NCBI GenBank assembly: GCA_011959205.1
Contig: BLLV01000149.1
Coordinates: forward strand, 42,820-106,819
Direction: 5' to 3'
Source of the DNA: Bacteroidaceae bacterium
Lineage (GTDB): Bacteria > Bacteroidota > Bacteroidia > Bacteroidales > Bacteroidaceae
DNA: 64,000 nucleotides
Positions within the stretch are counted from its first letter, which is position 1. Each line of letters opens with the position of its first letter. The position numbers and the translations under genes are program-made. The notes beneath the pieces are model-generated. The model made no database searches. It had not been told where the DNA came from and saw only the letters and a list, made by a program, of their open reading frames with translations. Shown here in pieces: positions 1 to 9,370 of the stretch.

Positions 1-1
1 C

Positions 2-259
2 CGTAAGGGAGATAAACTCTACATAGAAGGAAAAATCCGCAGCCGTTCATACGATGATCAGAATGGCATAAAACGTACTATTGTCGAGATTTTTGCTGAT
101 AACATGGAGATGATGACCCCTCGTAATGCTTCACAGCAACCGGGTACGGGATATGGACCGCAGGCACAAGCGGTATCCCGGCAGCAGACGTCTGCGCAAG
201 CGGCTTCGCAACAACAGCAAGCTTCGGATAATAGCCTGACAGACGATTTACCTTTTTAA
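2..259 (+). CDS. ssb: Single-stranded DNA-binding protein, C-terminal part (5' end outside window)
   Basis: The frame starting at base 2 is open from the window edge and reads the end of an OB fold (K-G-D-K-L-Y-I-E-G-K-I-R-S-R-S-Y), followed by a Gln/Ala-rich disordered tail and the acidic tip D-D-L-P-F. This tip is the hallmark of bacterial SSB, which coats single-stranded DNA and recruits repair and replication partners through that tip. The N-terminal half lies upstream of the window. gldE follows after 36 bases on the same strand, so the two are probably co-transcribed. Confidence 0.93.
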   Translation, partial: RKGDKLYIEGKIRSRSYDDQNGIKRTIVEIFADNMEMMTPRNASQQPGTGYGPQAQAVSRQQTSAQAASQQQQASDNSLTDDLPF

Positions 260-295
260 TTAAGAGAACTTGATGTTTAACTAAAACCAGATTCC

Positions 296-1648
296 TTGGA
301 CCCTGACTCGTATTTATGCCATTTGGCGGATTTATTTGACGGTGTAACCGTAACGGCTCCTACCTTAGGGGCCATTGTAGCTATCTTGTTAGCTGTTATA
401 TTGTTGTATGCATCAGGCTTTGTGTCTGCTTCGGAAATAGCTTTTTTTTCCCTTTCACCTGTTGATTTAAATGAGATAGAGGAAGGAAAACATGCTTCAG
501 ACAGACATATCAGTGCCCTGCTGAATGATTCTGAACGTTTATTAGCGACTATTCTTATCTCTAATAATTTTGTTAATGTAACCATTATTATGCTGTGCAA
601 TTACTTTTTTGCCAGTACCATACACTTTGGAAATTCCGTGATTCTGGAATTTCTACTTATAACAGTTGTTCTTACTTTTCTACTATTGCTTTTTGGCGAG
701 ATCATGCCTAAGATTTATTCGGCACAGAACACTTTGAAGTTTTGCCGTAAGGCAGCTCCCGTCATTTCTTTTTTGAAAAAATTCTTTTCGCCCTTGTCGG
801 CATTACTGGTTCGTTCTTCCTTTTTGGTGAACAAATGTGTGGCAAAAAAGAATTATAACATCTCTGTCGATGAGCTTTCACAGGCTTTGGAACTGACCGA
901 TAAGAGTGAGATTTCAGAGGAAAGCAATATTTTGGAAGGTATTATCCGTTTTGGTGAGGAAACGGCCAAGGAGGTGATGACGTCCCGACTGGATATGGTG
1001 GATTTGGAAATCAATACTCCTTATTCCGAAGTGTTGAAATGTATTGTGGAAAATGCTTATTCCCGTATTCCGGTATATGCCGAATCGCGTGATAATATAA
1101 AGGGGGTTCTTTACATAAAAGATTTGCTTCCTCATTTGGGAAAAGATGATAACTTTCGTTGGCAGACATTGGTTCGTTCCGCTTACTTTGTGCCTGAAAC
1201 AAAGATGATTGATGATCTTTTGCGTGATTTCCAGGCGAACAAGATTCATATTGCTATTGTTGTGGATGAGTTTGGAGGAACTTCGGGCATTGTTACGATG
1301 GAGGATATCATTGAGGAGATTGTGGGCGAAATTAATGACGAGTATGATGATGAAGAGCGTATGTATGTGAAATTGAATGACCGTACCTATATATTCGAGG
1401 CAAAAACCTTGCTATCCGATTTTTATAAGATAATGAAAGCTGATCCTGATTTTTTTGATAAAGTGGAAGGAGATGCGGATACTTTGGCCGGTTTGTTGTT
1501 GGAAATAAAAGGAGAGTTTCCTGTGTTGCACGAGCGGCTGGATTATAGGAATTATCATTTTGAGGTACTTGAAATGAGCACCCGGCGCATTTTGAAAGTA
1601 AAGGTTACCGTAGACTCTTCCATTCCCGTAGAAGAAGAAAAGAAATAA
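296..1648 (+). CDS. gldE: Gliding-motility-associated CNNM/CBS membrane protein GldE
   Basis: A 450-residue protein with an N-terminal CNNM (DUF21) transmembrane domain at about residues 20-200 (A-S-E-I-A-F-F-S-L-S-P), a CBS pair at about 215-345 (V-D-E-F-G-G-T-S-G-I-V-T-M-E-D-I) and a CorC/HlyC-type C-terminal domain. The family is the hemolysin/CorC-like GldE group found across Bacteroidota, including non-gliding gut species, where the role is not settled (ion transport or support of lipoproteins is suggested). The start is a TTG: an in-frame stop lies at 278 and no ATG occurs until deep inside the membrane domain. ssb lies upstream and a phosphopantetheinyl transferase 9 bases downstream, so the three look like one operon. 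Confidence 0.9.
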   Translation: MDPDSYLCHLADLFDGVTVTAPTLGAIVAILLAVILLYASGFVSASEIAFFSLSPVDLNEIEEGKHASDRHISALLNDSERLLATILISNNFVNVTIIMLCNYFFASTIHFGNSVILEFLLITVVLTFLLLLFGEIMPKIYSAQNTLKFCRKAAPVISFLKKFFSPLSALLVRSSFLVNKCVAKKNYNISVDELSQALELTDKSEISEESNILEGIIRFGEETAKEVMTSRLDMVDLEINTPYSEVLKCIVENAYSRIPVYAESRDNIKGVLYIKDLLPHLGKDDNFRWQTLVRSAYFVPETKMIDDLLRDFQANKIHIAIVVDEFGGTSGIVTMEDIIEEIVGEINDEYDDEERMYVKLNDRTYIFEAKTLLSDFYKIMKADPDFFDKVEGDADTLAGLLLEIKGEFPVLHERLDYRNYHFEVLEMSTRRILKVKVTVDSSIPVEEEKK

Positions 1649-1657
1649 ATAGTTGTT

Positions 1658-2284
1658 ATGCCTTTATACCGTACTTATAGCGAAGGAGATTTTCTACTTG
1701 GAATATGGAAGTCTGATGAAACAACGGAACAACTGCTGGCATCATTGGAGCATAAAGACTGGTATGGCGGGAAACTAGCTGTTCTTTCCGAAAAACGGAA
1801 GCATGAATGGTTGTCGGTACGTGTGTTGCTGAAGGCTTTGTGTGGAGAAGAAAAGGAGATAGGTTATTATTCTTCGGGAAAGCCTTATTTGAAGGATGGA
1901 AGCAGGTATATCAGCATTTCGCATACTCGCGGTTATGTGGCGGTGGCACTTCATTTTTCCCGTCAGGTGGGAATCGATATAGAGCAGTATGGAACCAGAG
2001 TGCGGAAAGTAGCTTCCCGTTTTATTCGTCCTGACGAAGAGCCCGCAATGATGGAAGGAGATGAAATTTATGCTTTGTTGCTTCATTGGTCGGCCAAGGA
2101 GGCACTGTTCAAGCTGATGGGAGTAGAGGAGGTGGATTTCATTCGTCATCTTCGTATTTTTCCTTTCAGCCTGTCGGAAGAGGGGGAGTTCGAGGCATGC
2201 GAATATCGTACAGCCCGACAAGAATGTTATCGGGTTCGCTATGTCACTCATCCTGATTTTGTATTGACTTGGGTTATAAAATAA
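1658..2284 (+). CDS. 4'-phosphopantetheinyl transferase superfamily protein (Sfp-like)
   Basis: A 208-residue Sfp-type transferase, which moves the phosphopantetheine arm of CoA onto a serine of carrier proteins. The metal-binding G-I-D-I-E motif places Asp107 and Glu109, and W-S-A-K-E-A-L-F-K lies about 40 residues later; both are the family's signature. Length fits a two-half pseudodimer such as Sfp. It starts 9 bases after gldE and is probably co-transcribed. The carrier protein served is not visible here; fatty-acid ACP or an aryl-polyene-type carrier is possible. Confidence 0.88.
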   Translation: MPLYRTYSEGDFLLGIWKSDETTEQLLASLEHKDWYGGKLAVLSEKRKHEWLSVRVLLKALCGEEKEIGYYSSGKPYLKDGSRYISISHTRGYVAVALHFSRQVGIDIEQYGTRVRKVASRFIRPDEEPAMMEGDEIYALLLHWSAKEALFKLMGVEEVDFIRHLRIFPFSLSEEGEFEACEYRTARQECYRVRYVTHPDFVLTWVIK

Positions 2285-2363
2285 AGCTCATGCAAGTCAC
2301 TTCGGCTGAGTGTTTCTGTTCCGGACAGTGAAACGGGGAAAATATCGGATGGAGATCATTTTC

Positions 2364-4145
2364 TTATTCTTTGCTTAGTGTCAATATGAATTCCAATCCT
2401 CCACTAGGGGCGTTTTTGGCAAAAATGGTTCCGCCATGCAGAATGACTGCGTTTTTTACAATGGCCAGTCCCAGCCCGGTACCGCCCAGTTTGCGTGAAC
2501 GTCCTTTGTCCACCCGGTAGAAACGTTCGAACAAACGGCTTAGATGTTCGGGGTTCACTCCTACACCTGTGTCCGAGAAACTGAAATAGTAAAAACGTTC
2601 GTCTTCGCGGAAACAGCGGATGGTAATGGAAATATGAGTTCCCGCGTAGGCAATGGCATTGTCCGTCAGATTCCGGAAGATGGAGTATAGCAGAGAGGAA
2701 TTGCCTTGTACGGTCAGTCCTTCAGGCAGCATATTGTGGGCAGTGATCTGCTTTTCTTCCAGTTCCAAAGTTACTTCGTTCAGGATATTCCGCACCATGG
2801 TGGTGAGGTTTACCGGTTCTGTCTCGATCATGTTCGGAGCTTCTTCCATGCGGGTAAGTACGGAGATATCCCGTAGCAGATGTGCCAGCCGGTTGCTTTG
2901 TGCATAGCTTCTCTCCAGAAAAGCATTGATTTTCTCACGGGGCAAGGTAGGGTTGTTTACTATGGTTTCCAGATATCCCTGTATGCTGCTTACGGGGGTT
3001 TTCAACTCGTGGGCGATATTCTGTGTCAGCTGTTTTTTCAGCAGTGCCTGTTCCTTTTCCTGAGTGATGTCATTGATGGAGATTTCAAAGCTGTCATCTT
3101 GAAAGATAATGCACTCCACGGAAAAGATACGTCCGTTCTTGTCTATGTTCAATGACATCCGTTTCTCCCCTTTGCCGATACTGTGTTCGCTGTTTTTTGT
3201 AATGAAACGGGTGATGGGCTGCAATTCGGGGATGGAGAAGATTTCTTCCGTAGAACTCAGATTCTTGTCCGAGATAAGGTTGGCATATTGTGTGAACAGG
3301 TTATTTACCAGAATTTCCTCTTTGCGGTGGTTGAACACACCCAAACCCTCGTGAGAGATCTGGAGGTGGGTAATCAGTTTCTCGCGTTCGATATATAAAT
3401 CTTCTTTTGCCTGATGTAGACGTTTGTAAATTTGGATGATATGTTGGGATATTTCGCCCAGTTCGTTTTTGGGAAAGGCATCCTGCATATCAGTGTCTAT
3501 CGGTTCGTTGCGGTCGGCTTTCATGGCGAATTGTTGTAATTTTGTGATAGACATTCCCAGCTTATGTGTGAACCGGTAGAAAATAATTATTAATATCAGG
3601 CTGATTATCAGTGTGAACCATACATAATGGGAATCCGCTTTCAGGTGTCTCATCAGACTGACATTATAGGGGAGGGCCGAACGGATGATATAATCCGGAT
3701 TGGGATAATACTTGGCCGAATAGAAGAATTCACCTCCCAGGCTTTCCGATTGTCTGTGGATGGAGTAGCCGCTGCCATAAGTGATAGCTTCTTTTATTTC
3801 CTGGCGGTTATGGTGGTTCTCGAAGTGGCTGGGATCTTTTTCCAGATTGTCGTAAACTACAGTACCCTTTTTGTCAATCAGTGTCACGCGTAGATATTCA
3901 AAGGTATGTTTGCGTACATAGTCGTCCAGTTGTTGGATATTCAGCGTATCCCTGCCACGGAGGAAATCATTCAGGCGGTCGTTGTAATTCTGGAGCTGTG
4001 TGTTCAGCAGCTCTATTTTGTATTCTTTCTCCCGGCGATATTGGAATGCCACGAAACAGATGGCGAATGCTATGAATAAGGAGATTACCGACAGGAACAG
4101 TTTCTTGTTGAATGACAGGACGTGGCTGGATAATTCAATAGTCAT
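2364..4145 (-). CDS. Membrane sensor histidine kinase, PhoR-like
   Basis: A 593-residue kinase with a transmembrane segment near residues 13-30, a periplasmic sensor region, a second membrane span near 175-195, a linker and PAS-like region, a HisKA domain with the phospho-acceptor His379 in I-A-H-E-L-K-T-P, and a C-terminal ATPase with N-A-I-A-Y, D-T-G-V-G and G-G-T-G-L-G-L boxes. It lies 18 bases downstream of the response regulator and so forms a pair with it. The architecture and partner resemble PhoR/PhoB, but phosphate sensing is only an inference; no pst genes are in the window. Confidence 0.92.
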   Translation of the reverse strand: MTIELSSHVLSFNKKLFLSVISLFIAFAICFVAFQYRREKEYKIELLNTQLQNYNDRLNDFLRGRDTLNIQQLDDYVRKHTFEYLRVTLIDKKGTVVYDNLEKDPSHFENHHNRQEIKEAITYGSGYSIHRQSESLGGEFFYSAKYYPNPDYIIRSALPYNVSLMRHLKADSHYVWFTLIISLILIIIFYRFTHKLGMSITKLQQFAMKADRNEPIDTDMQDAFPKNELGEISQHIIQIYKRLHQAKEDLYIEREKLITHLQISHEGLGVFNHRKEEILVNNLFTQYANLISDKNLSSTEEIFSIPELQPITRFITKNSEHSIGKGEKRMSLNIDKNGRIFSVECIIFQDDSFEISINDITQEKEQALLKKQLTQNIAHELKTPVSSIQGYLETIVNNPTLPREKINAFLERSYAQSNRLAHLLRDISVLTRMEEAPNMIETEPVNLTTMVRNILNEVTLELEEKQITAHNMLPEGLTVQGNSSLLYSIFRNLTDNAIAYAGTHISITIRCFREDERFYYFSFSDTGVGVNPEHLSRLFERFYRVDKGRSRKLGGTGLGLAIVKNAVILHGGTIFAKNAPSGGLEFILTLSKE

Positions 4146-4163
4146 GGAAAAGTACAGGTTAGG

Positions 4164-4853
4164 TTATTCGCATTCAAAACAATATCCGTACCCCAGGCGG
4201 GTGACGATATATTTTCCGTATTCGCCTATTTTCTTGCGCAGGCGGGTGATGTTGACATCAATGGTACGGTCCAGCACATAGACTTCCTCCTGCCATATTT
4301 TAGCCAGGATGTCCTCGCGTGAGAATACGCGACCTTTGTTTTGCAACAACAGCAACAGAATTTCGAATTCCTTCTTGGTCAGGGAGATTTCCATGCCGTT
4401 TATGCTGGCTTTCTTTTTGGTGGTGTCTATCAGGAGCCCCTTGTACTGCAATTGTTCCTGCACTTCTTTCCCCGGTGTGGAACCGGTGCGTCGGAGGACA
4501 GCCTTGACACGTGCTATTACCTCACGCAGTGAAAAGGGCTTCGAGATATAGTCGTCGGCTCCCAGGTTGAATCCTGTTACGGTATCGTTTTCAGTATCTT
4601 TAGCGGTGATGAATATGATGGGGATAGAAGCGGTGGCTTTATTCTTTTTCAGCATGTTCGCCATTTTGAATCCTGATATTTCTCCCATCATCACATCCAA
4701 CAGCAACAGGTCGTATCGGGCCGGTTCCATCTTCAGCGCTGCTTCAGCTGAGTTTGCTGTATCTACTAAATACCCTTCGTTCTCCAGATTGAATTGAAGA
4801 ATCTCACAGAGGTCTTCTTCATCGTCAACTACTAAAATGCGGTAATCGTTCAT
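4164..4853 (-). CDS. OmpR/PhoB-family response regulator
   Basis: A 229-residue two-domain regulator. The receiver domain carries the acidic pocket D10-D11, the phospho-acceptor Asp53 in L-L-L-L-D-V-M-M, and the conserved K-P-F. The C-terminal winged helix has D-R-T-I-D-V-N-I-T-R-L-R-K-K-I-G and ends in G-Y-G-Y-C-F-E. It is the first gene of the kinase/regulator operon. The DNA target cannot be read from the sequence. It does not resemble RprY as I recall it, so no symbol is given. Confidence 0.93.
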   Translation of the reverse strand: MNDYRILVVDDEEDLCEILQFNLENEGYLVDTANSAEAALKMEPARYDLLLLDVMMGEISGFKMANMLKKNKATASIPIIFITAKDTENDTVTGFNLGADDYISKPFSLREVIARVKAVLRRTGSTPGKEVQEQLQYKGLLIDTTKKKASINGMEISLTKKEFEILLLLLQNKGRVFSREDILAKIWQEEVYVLDRTIDVNITRLRKKIGEYGKYIVTRLGYGYCFECE

Positions 4854-4999
4854 ATATCCATCTTTTTATGTTACAAAACTAATCTTTTCTGATCAGCATT
4901 GCAAAGATGGAGTATTTTTATTACTATTTGATGAAAGAAATATTACAAAAAGATTACATGTTATAAAATCGTTGAGTTTTATATCACAGTTTCTACAGA

Positions 5000-6043
5000 T
5001 TATGATTTCGTAAACTCTCCAGCCACCGGAATACTCATTTCGTAACGTATTTCTTTTTCGCTCTTTCCATGTCCTAAAAGGAACATCAGTTTGGTAAGAA
5101 CGGATTCTACCGTGCTGTCATAACCGCTGATGACTCCTGCATCCAGCAGGTGGAGTCCGGTTTCATACCTTCCCATTTCTACAGTTCCGGTAGAACATTG
5201 GGAGATGTTGACAATAATGATTCCCCGTGAAGTGGCATCTTTTAAAAGTTCGATGAACCACGGTTTTTGCGGAGCGTTACCCGAACCATAGGTTTTTAAT
5301 ACCACTGCTCGTAACCCCGGTGTATGCAGGATATTGCTGATCATATTTTCCTGGATGCCCGGGAAAAGGGTCAGTATAATTACATTGGTGTCGTAAAGAT
5401 AATGCGGCTTTAATGGCAGATTGGGGTCGGCTTTATGAATACGGTCATATTCATATTTTATGTGGATACCTGCTGTTGCCAGCGAAGGGAAATTGTATGA
5501 ACGGAACGCATTGAAATTCTCCGCATTGATTTTGGTGGTACGGTTTCCGCGCAACAGATGGTTTTCGAAGAAGATGCATACTTCGGGTACAATAGCGGTG
5601 CCGTCCGGATGTTTGGCAGCAGCTATTTCTATGGAAGTGATCAGGTTTTCCTTTCCGTCGGTGCGCAGCATACCGATGGGTAGCTGGCTGCCTGTCAGGA
5701 TAACCGGCTTGCTCAGGTTTTCCAGCATGAAGCTGAGTGCGGAAGCGGTGTATGCCATGGTATCCGTTCCGTGCAGGATGACGAACCCGTCAAAATTATC
5801 ATAGTTGGATTTTATGATTTTAACTAGTTGGGCCCATAAGGCAGGTTCCATGTCCGAAGAGTCAATAGGCGGATTGAATTGATAAGAGGATATGCGATAG
5901 TTGAATCGCTTCAATTCGGGTACGTTTTCTTGTAACCGATCGAAATTAAAGGCTTCTAGCGCACCTGTCTCGGAATTTTCAATCATGCCGATCGTACCAC
6001 CTGTATATATTAACAAAACGGAAGGATACTCACACTGTTTCAT
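5000..6043 (-). CDS. ansA: Type I (cytoplasmic) L-asparaginase
   Basis: A 347-residue asparaginase, hydrolysing L-asparagine to aspartate and ammonia. The two catalytic Thr motifs are present: Y-T-G-G-T-I-G near the N-terminus and L-H-G-T-D-T-M-A about 80 residues later. There is no signal peptide, which fits the cytoplasmic type. An ATG at 6043 gives a normal family start (M-K-Q-C-E-Y-P-S-V-L-L); the reading frame stays open upstream to about 6196, but that stretch is AT-rich and unlike the family, so I exclude it. Confidence 0.9.
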   Translation of the reverse strand: MKQCEYPSVLLIYTGGTIGMIENSETGALEAFNFDRLQENVPELKRFNYRISSYQFNPPIDSSDMEPALWAQLVKIIKSNYDNFDGFVILHGTDTMAYTASALSFMLENLSKPVILTGSQLPIGMLRTDGKENLITSIEIAAAKHPDGTAIVPEVCIFFENHLLRGNRTTKINAENFNAFRSYNFPSLATAGIHIKYEYDRIHKADPNLPLKPHYLYDTNVIILTLFPGIQENMISNILHTPGLRAVVLKTYGSGNAPQKPWFIELLKDATSRGIIIVNISQCSTGTVEMGRYETGLHLLDAGVISGYDSTVESVLTKLMFLLGHGKSEKEIRYEMSIPVAGEFTKS

Positions 6044-6239
6044 ACATTTTCTCTGGTTATGTTTTGGCACAAAGATAGTAATTATGTGTAAGTATGACAA
6101 AAATAAGAGGAAAAAATAACAAAATGTTTTCTGTGTATGCAGATGGTATGTTGAGGATCTGTTGAACAAATCTCTTTCTTCGGGTGTATATATCATAAGA
6201 TGAACTTTAAATTATGGACCTTTATCATTCAATGATCTA

Positions 6240-7166
6240 ATGGAAGCTCAGATAGAACATAAAAAGAGATTTACTTTTTCCCGGTTTCTTAAAATCCTGA
6301 AAGATACTGTTCAGGGATTTGTGGACGATGATGTGACGCGTTTAAGTGGTTCGCTGGCTTATGCCACTTTATTTTCCATCGTGCCTTTTCTCTCCCTTTT
6401 AGTTACGATAGGTGTGTTTCTTCATATTGATTTGGCCGGCCAGCTTTATGTCTGGCTGGAACCTGTGGTGGGAAAAGAGGTGATTGAATCGTTTCGTGCT
6501 ATTTTGGATAGTGCAGAGGCGACGAATGCTACCTCTTTTGCCGCAGTAGTCAGTTTGGGAGTTTCTGTTTTTGGTGCGACGACTATTTTTGCCGAAATAC
6601 AGAGTTCACTGAATACGATTTGGGGAATAAAGGCAGTGCCTAAAAAAGGCTGGCTGAAATATATTAAAAACAGATTGCTTTCTTTTTCTATTATTTTAGT
6701 ATTTGCTTTTATTATGTTGGTTACATTTAGCGTGACAAACATTATTGTGGAGCTGGGGAACAGGTTTGTGAATCACCATCCCGATGTGGCGGAATATGTA
6801 GTGAAGGCGATGGGGGTGTTGATGAATGTGTGTGTTACTGTGTTGGTATTTACATTGATTTTCAAACTGCTTCCCGATGCAAAGTTGAAAAGCAAGGATG
6901 TGTTTATTGGGGCGGTAGTGACCACTTTGCTTTTGTTGGTGGGGCAGTGGGGGATCTCCTTTTATATAGGGATGGCCAATGTGGGAAATGTTTACGGAGC
7001 CGCTGCTTTTATGATTGTTTTCATTACATGGATTTATTATTCGGCTATTATTATATATATAGGTGCGGAGTTCACACAGGCGTGGGCGAATGAGATGGGA
7101 GGAAAGATTGTGCCTGATGAGTATGCAGTGGCAACAAAAGTGATAGAGATACGTGAGGACGATTAG
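6240..7166 (+). CDS. YihY/BrkB-family inner-membrane protein
   Basis: A 308-residue polytopic membrane protein with about six hydrophobic spans and the family's typical N-terminus (D-D-D-V-T-R-L-S-G-S-L-A-Y-A-T-L-F-S-I-V-P). YihY/BrkB proteins were once called ribonuclease BN by mistake; their true role is unclear, possibly transport. It faces trpG tail to tail, and the gap between them holds a palindromic repeat. There is no obvious operon partner. Confidence 0.9.
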   Translation: MEAQIEHKKRFTFSRFLKILKDTVQGFVDDDVTRLSGSLAYATLFSIVPFLSLLVTIGVFLHIDLAGQLYVWLEPVVGKEVIESFRAILDSAEATNATSFAAVVSLGVSVFGATTIFAEIQSSLNTIWGIKAVPKKGWLKYIKNRLLSFSIILVFAFIMLVTFSVTNIIVELGNRFVNHHPDVAEYVVKAMGVLMNVCVTVLVFTLIFKLLPDAKLKSKDVFIGAVVTTLLLLVGQWGISFYIGMANVGNVYGAAAFMIVFITWIYYSAIIIYIGAEFTQAWANEMGGKIVPDEYAVATKVIEIREDD

Positions 7167-7250
7167 GATGTTTGCCTCCTTTAACCCTTGATGGCATATA
7201 GGTAAGTCGTTTGTACCGCCAGGTTAAGCTCTTTTATTCTGTTTTATATT

Positions 7251-7338
7251 ACTGCCGCCCATGGGCGGTTGTATAACTCACTGTAGTGGGTTGTACGACC
7301 GCCTATAGTGGGTTTTACAACCCACTGTTGGCGGCAGT
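7251..7338. repeat. Mosaic palindromic repeat between convergent genes (~22-bp units)
   Basis: Outer arms ACTGCCGCC (7251-7259) and GGCGGCAGT (7330-7338) are perfect inverses. Inside lie GGCGGT/ACCGCC arms (7264-7269 and 7298-7303) and a perfect 8-bp hairpin AGTGGGTT-TTAC-AACCCACT at 7307-7326. The block also reads as units of about 21-23 bp starting at 7264, 7285 and 7307. It sits between the ends of the YihY gene and trpG, so it could act as a transcription terminator or be a mobile or expanding repeat. Confidence 0.75.
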
Positions 7339-7413
7339 AGCAGGGAGCGGCAAGAAAACCTTTAGTCCTCCTGTTGGTTCCTTTTGGTTTGTGGGATGGG
7401 TGCATGTATGCAG

Positions 7414-7983
7414 TCAGGCACCTAAAAAATTGCTAATAATGGTTTTGCCATCGGGGGTCAGTACGGATTCGGGGTGGAACTGGATGCCGTGAATGTCATA
7501 TTCCTTGTGTTTTAACGCCATGATGAATCCTTCTTGGCTCACTGCTGTTACTTGCAGGCAGTCGGGGAGTCCCACCATATCTACTACCCATGAGTGATAG
7601 CGCCCCACATATATTTCATCCGGCAGCCCGTTAAAGATATAATCCTTTGCTTTGTTTTTTGTTGAAATCAGTGTTTGCATGCCGTGAAACACTTCGCTCA
7701 GGTTAGTGAGTTTGCTTCCGAAGGCTTCTCCTATCGCTTGTTCTCCCAGGCATACGCCTAGCATCGGTTTCTTTCCGGTGTATGCTTTGATGACTTCGGG
7801 CAGCAAGCCGGCTTCCGACGGAATGCCGGGACCGGGCGAAAGAATTATTTTGTCGAACAGTTCCAGTTCTTCCAGCCGGAAAGCATCGTTGCGCAGTACG
7901 GTTACTTCTGCTCCCAGTTCCTTTACCAGATGGCTCAGGTTGTAGGTGAATGAGTCGTAATTGTCTATAATCACTATGTTCAT
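7414..7983 (-). CDS. trpG: Anthranilate synthase component II / aminodeoxychorismate synthase amidotransferase
   Basis: A 189-residue class I glutamine amidotransferase, full length for TrpG/PabA. The triad is Cys78 in G-V-C-L-G-E-Q, His170 and Glu172 in H-P-E-S; the oxyanion motif S-P-G-P-G is at about 49-53. It supplies ammonia from glutamine to a synthase subunit (TrpE or PabB), neither of which is nearby. Its ATG overlaps the trpB stop by four bases (ATGA), so the two are translationally coupled and share the trp leader. The position after C-L-G is Glu where many relatives have His. It could also serve folate synthesis (PabA). Confidence 0.88.
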   Translation of the reverse strand: MNIVIIDNYDSFTYNLSHLVKELGAEVTVLRNDAFRLEELELFDKIILSPGPGIPSEAGLLPEVIKAYTGKKPMLGVCLGEQAIGEAFGSKLTNLSEVFHGMQTLISTKNKAKDYIFNGLPDEIYVGRYHSWVVDMVGLPDCLQVTAVSQEGFIMALKHKEYDIHGIQFHPESVLTPDGKTIISNFLGA

Positions 7984-9167
7984 GATGGATCGTTTTTTTG
8001 CAGGTAAGTTTCAATGTCCTTATCTCCGCGTCCCGATACGGTGAGAACCACTACATCCGTGGGCTTGAACCTGATTTTGTTCAGTGCTCCCAGTGCGTGG
8101 GCTGATTCCAGTGCGGGAATAATTCCTTCCAGACGCGTCAGTTCAAAGGCGGCGTGGATGGCTTCATCGTCATTTATGGCGAGTGCCAGGGCGCGTTTTT
8201 GCTTCGCTAGGTTGGCATGCATGGGACCGATGCCGGGGTAGTCCAGGCCGGCGGAGATGGAGTATGGTTCCTCTACCTGTCCGTGCTCGTCTTGGATAAC
8301 CAAGGTCTTTGCTCCGTGGATAATTCCCATTTTTCCCAGTTGGATAGTAGCAGCCGAGAATCCGGTGCCTATGCCTTTGCCACCCGCTTCGGCCAGCACA
8401 ATCTGTACCCGTTCATCGTCTATGTAGTGATAGATGCTTCCTGCTGCATTGCTTCCTCCGCCTATGCAAGCTATTAGGAAATCGGGGTGTTCCCGTCCTT
8501 CTTGTTCCTTCAGCTGCTTCTTGATCTCCTCGCTGATGACGGATTGCAGGCGTGCTACCATGTCTGGGTAGGGGTGAGGCCCTACGGTGGAACCAATGAC
8601 GTAGTATGTATCTTCAGGGTGAAGGCACCAGTCGCGGATTGCTTCGTCTGTGGCGTCCTTCAGTGTCATGTTACCGGCAGTGACAGGGCGTACTTCGGCG
8701 CCCAGCATTTTCATTTTTTCCACATTGACGTGCTGGCGTTCCACATCCGTCTTGCCCATGTAGACAATGCACTGCATGTTCATCAAGGCACATACCGTGG
8801 CGGTAGCCACGCCATGTTGTCCTGCTCCGGTTTCGGCAATGATGCGGGTTTTTCCCATCCGCTTTGCCAGCAACACCTGTCCGATGGCATTATTGATTTT
8901 GTGTGCTCCGGTGTGATTCAAGTCTTCGCGTTTCAGATAGATTTTACATCCGTACTTCTCACTTAGCCGGTTTGCCAAGTAAAGAGGCGAAGGGCGTCCT
9001 ACATAGTCGTGCAGTAGCTGGTGAAATTCTTTTTTGAATTCTTCACTTTCCAATACTTTGGAATAGGCGTTTTTCAACTCTTCCACACAAAAATGAAGGA
9101 TCTCGGGAATATATGCCCCACCAAATTCGCCATAATAACCTTCCTTATTTACCTGATAAGTTTTCAT
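7980..9167 (-). CDS. trpB: Tryptophan synthase beta chain
   Basis: A 395-residue PLP enzyme joining indole and serine to make tryptophan. The cofactor lysine is Lys90 in H-T-G-A-H-K-I-N-N, and the phosphate-binding loop G-G-G-S-N-A is present. Length and N-terminus ([13 protein letters not shown]) are those of classical TrpB1, which normally works with TrpA. It is the first structural gene behind a trp leader with a terminator. No trpA is in the window. Confidence 0.95.
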   Translation of the reverse strand: MKTYQVNKEGYYGEFGGAYIPEILHFCVEELKNAYSKVLESEEFKKEFHQLLHDYVGRPSPLYLANRLSEKYGCKIYLKREDLNHTGAHKINNAIGQVLLAKRMGKTRIIAETGAGQHGVATATVCALMNMQCIVYMGKTDVERQHVNVEKMKMLGAEVRPVTAGNMTLKDATDEAIRDWCLHPEDTYYVIGSTVGPHPYPDMVARLQSVISEEIKKQLKEQEGREHPDFLIACIGGGSNAAGSIYHYIDDERVQIVLAEAGGKGIGTGFSAATIQLGKMGIIHGAKTLVIQDEHGQVEEPYSISAGLDYPGIGPMHANLAKQKRALALAINDDEAIHAAFELTRLEGIIPALESAHALGALNKIRFKPTDVVVLTVSGRGDKDIETYLQKNDPS

Positions 9168-9207
9168 TGTTGTTTCCTATTTAATTTTGATTGTCTGTTG
9201 CATTTAC

Positions 9208-9236
9208 AAAAAAAGCCTGTCGTAAGTACGACAGGC
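9208..9236 (-). terminator. trp leader terminator (attenuator)
   Basis: A perfect 9-bp stem (arms 9215-9223 and 9228-9236, 4-base loop), followed on the minus strand by seven T residues (9208-9214). It lies between the Trp-rich leader ORF and trpB, the place expected for an attenuator. A run of T on the other side means it could also stop transcription in the plus direction. I could not fold a convincing antiterminator by eye. Confidence 0.85.
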
Positions 9237-9288
9237 CTTTTTGAATATCCTTTTAGAATGTCAGGTATATATACATGGTCCGATTCCC

Positions 9289-9351
9289 TTACGACTTGTT
9301 CAGTTGCAAGAAACGCCACCAATATATATTTACCAAGATTCTATTCATCAT
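9289..9351 (-). CDS. trp operon leader peptide
   Basis: A 20-codon ORF with two adjacent ATGs (9351 and 9348) and tandem tryptophan codons in the middle (I-Y-W-W-R-F), ending in TAA. It begins about 13 bases after the likely transcription start and is followed after about 50 bases by a strong terminator hairpin and then trpB. This is the classical layout for attenuation: a ribosome stalled at the Trp pair when charged tRNA-Trp is scarce would favour read-through. It is too short for automatic gene calling. The call rests on position and the Trp pair. Confidence 0.85.
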   Translation of the reverse strand: MMNRILVNIYWWRFLQLNKS

Positions 9352-9370
9352 TTCTGTTTTTATTTCGGGG

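Noticed and set aside
4164-4853. Naming the response regulator RprY
   Set aside because: Its N-terminus and receiver sequence differ from RprY as I remember it; PhoB-like fits better but is not certain.
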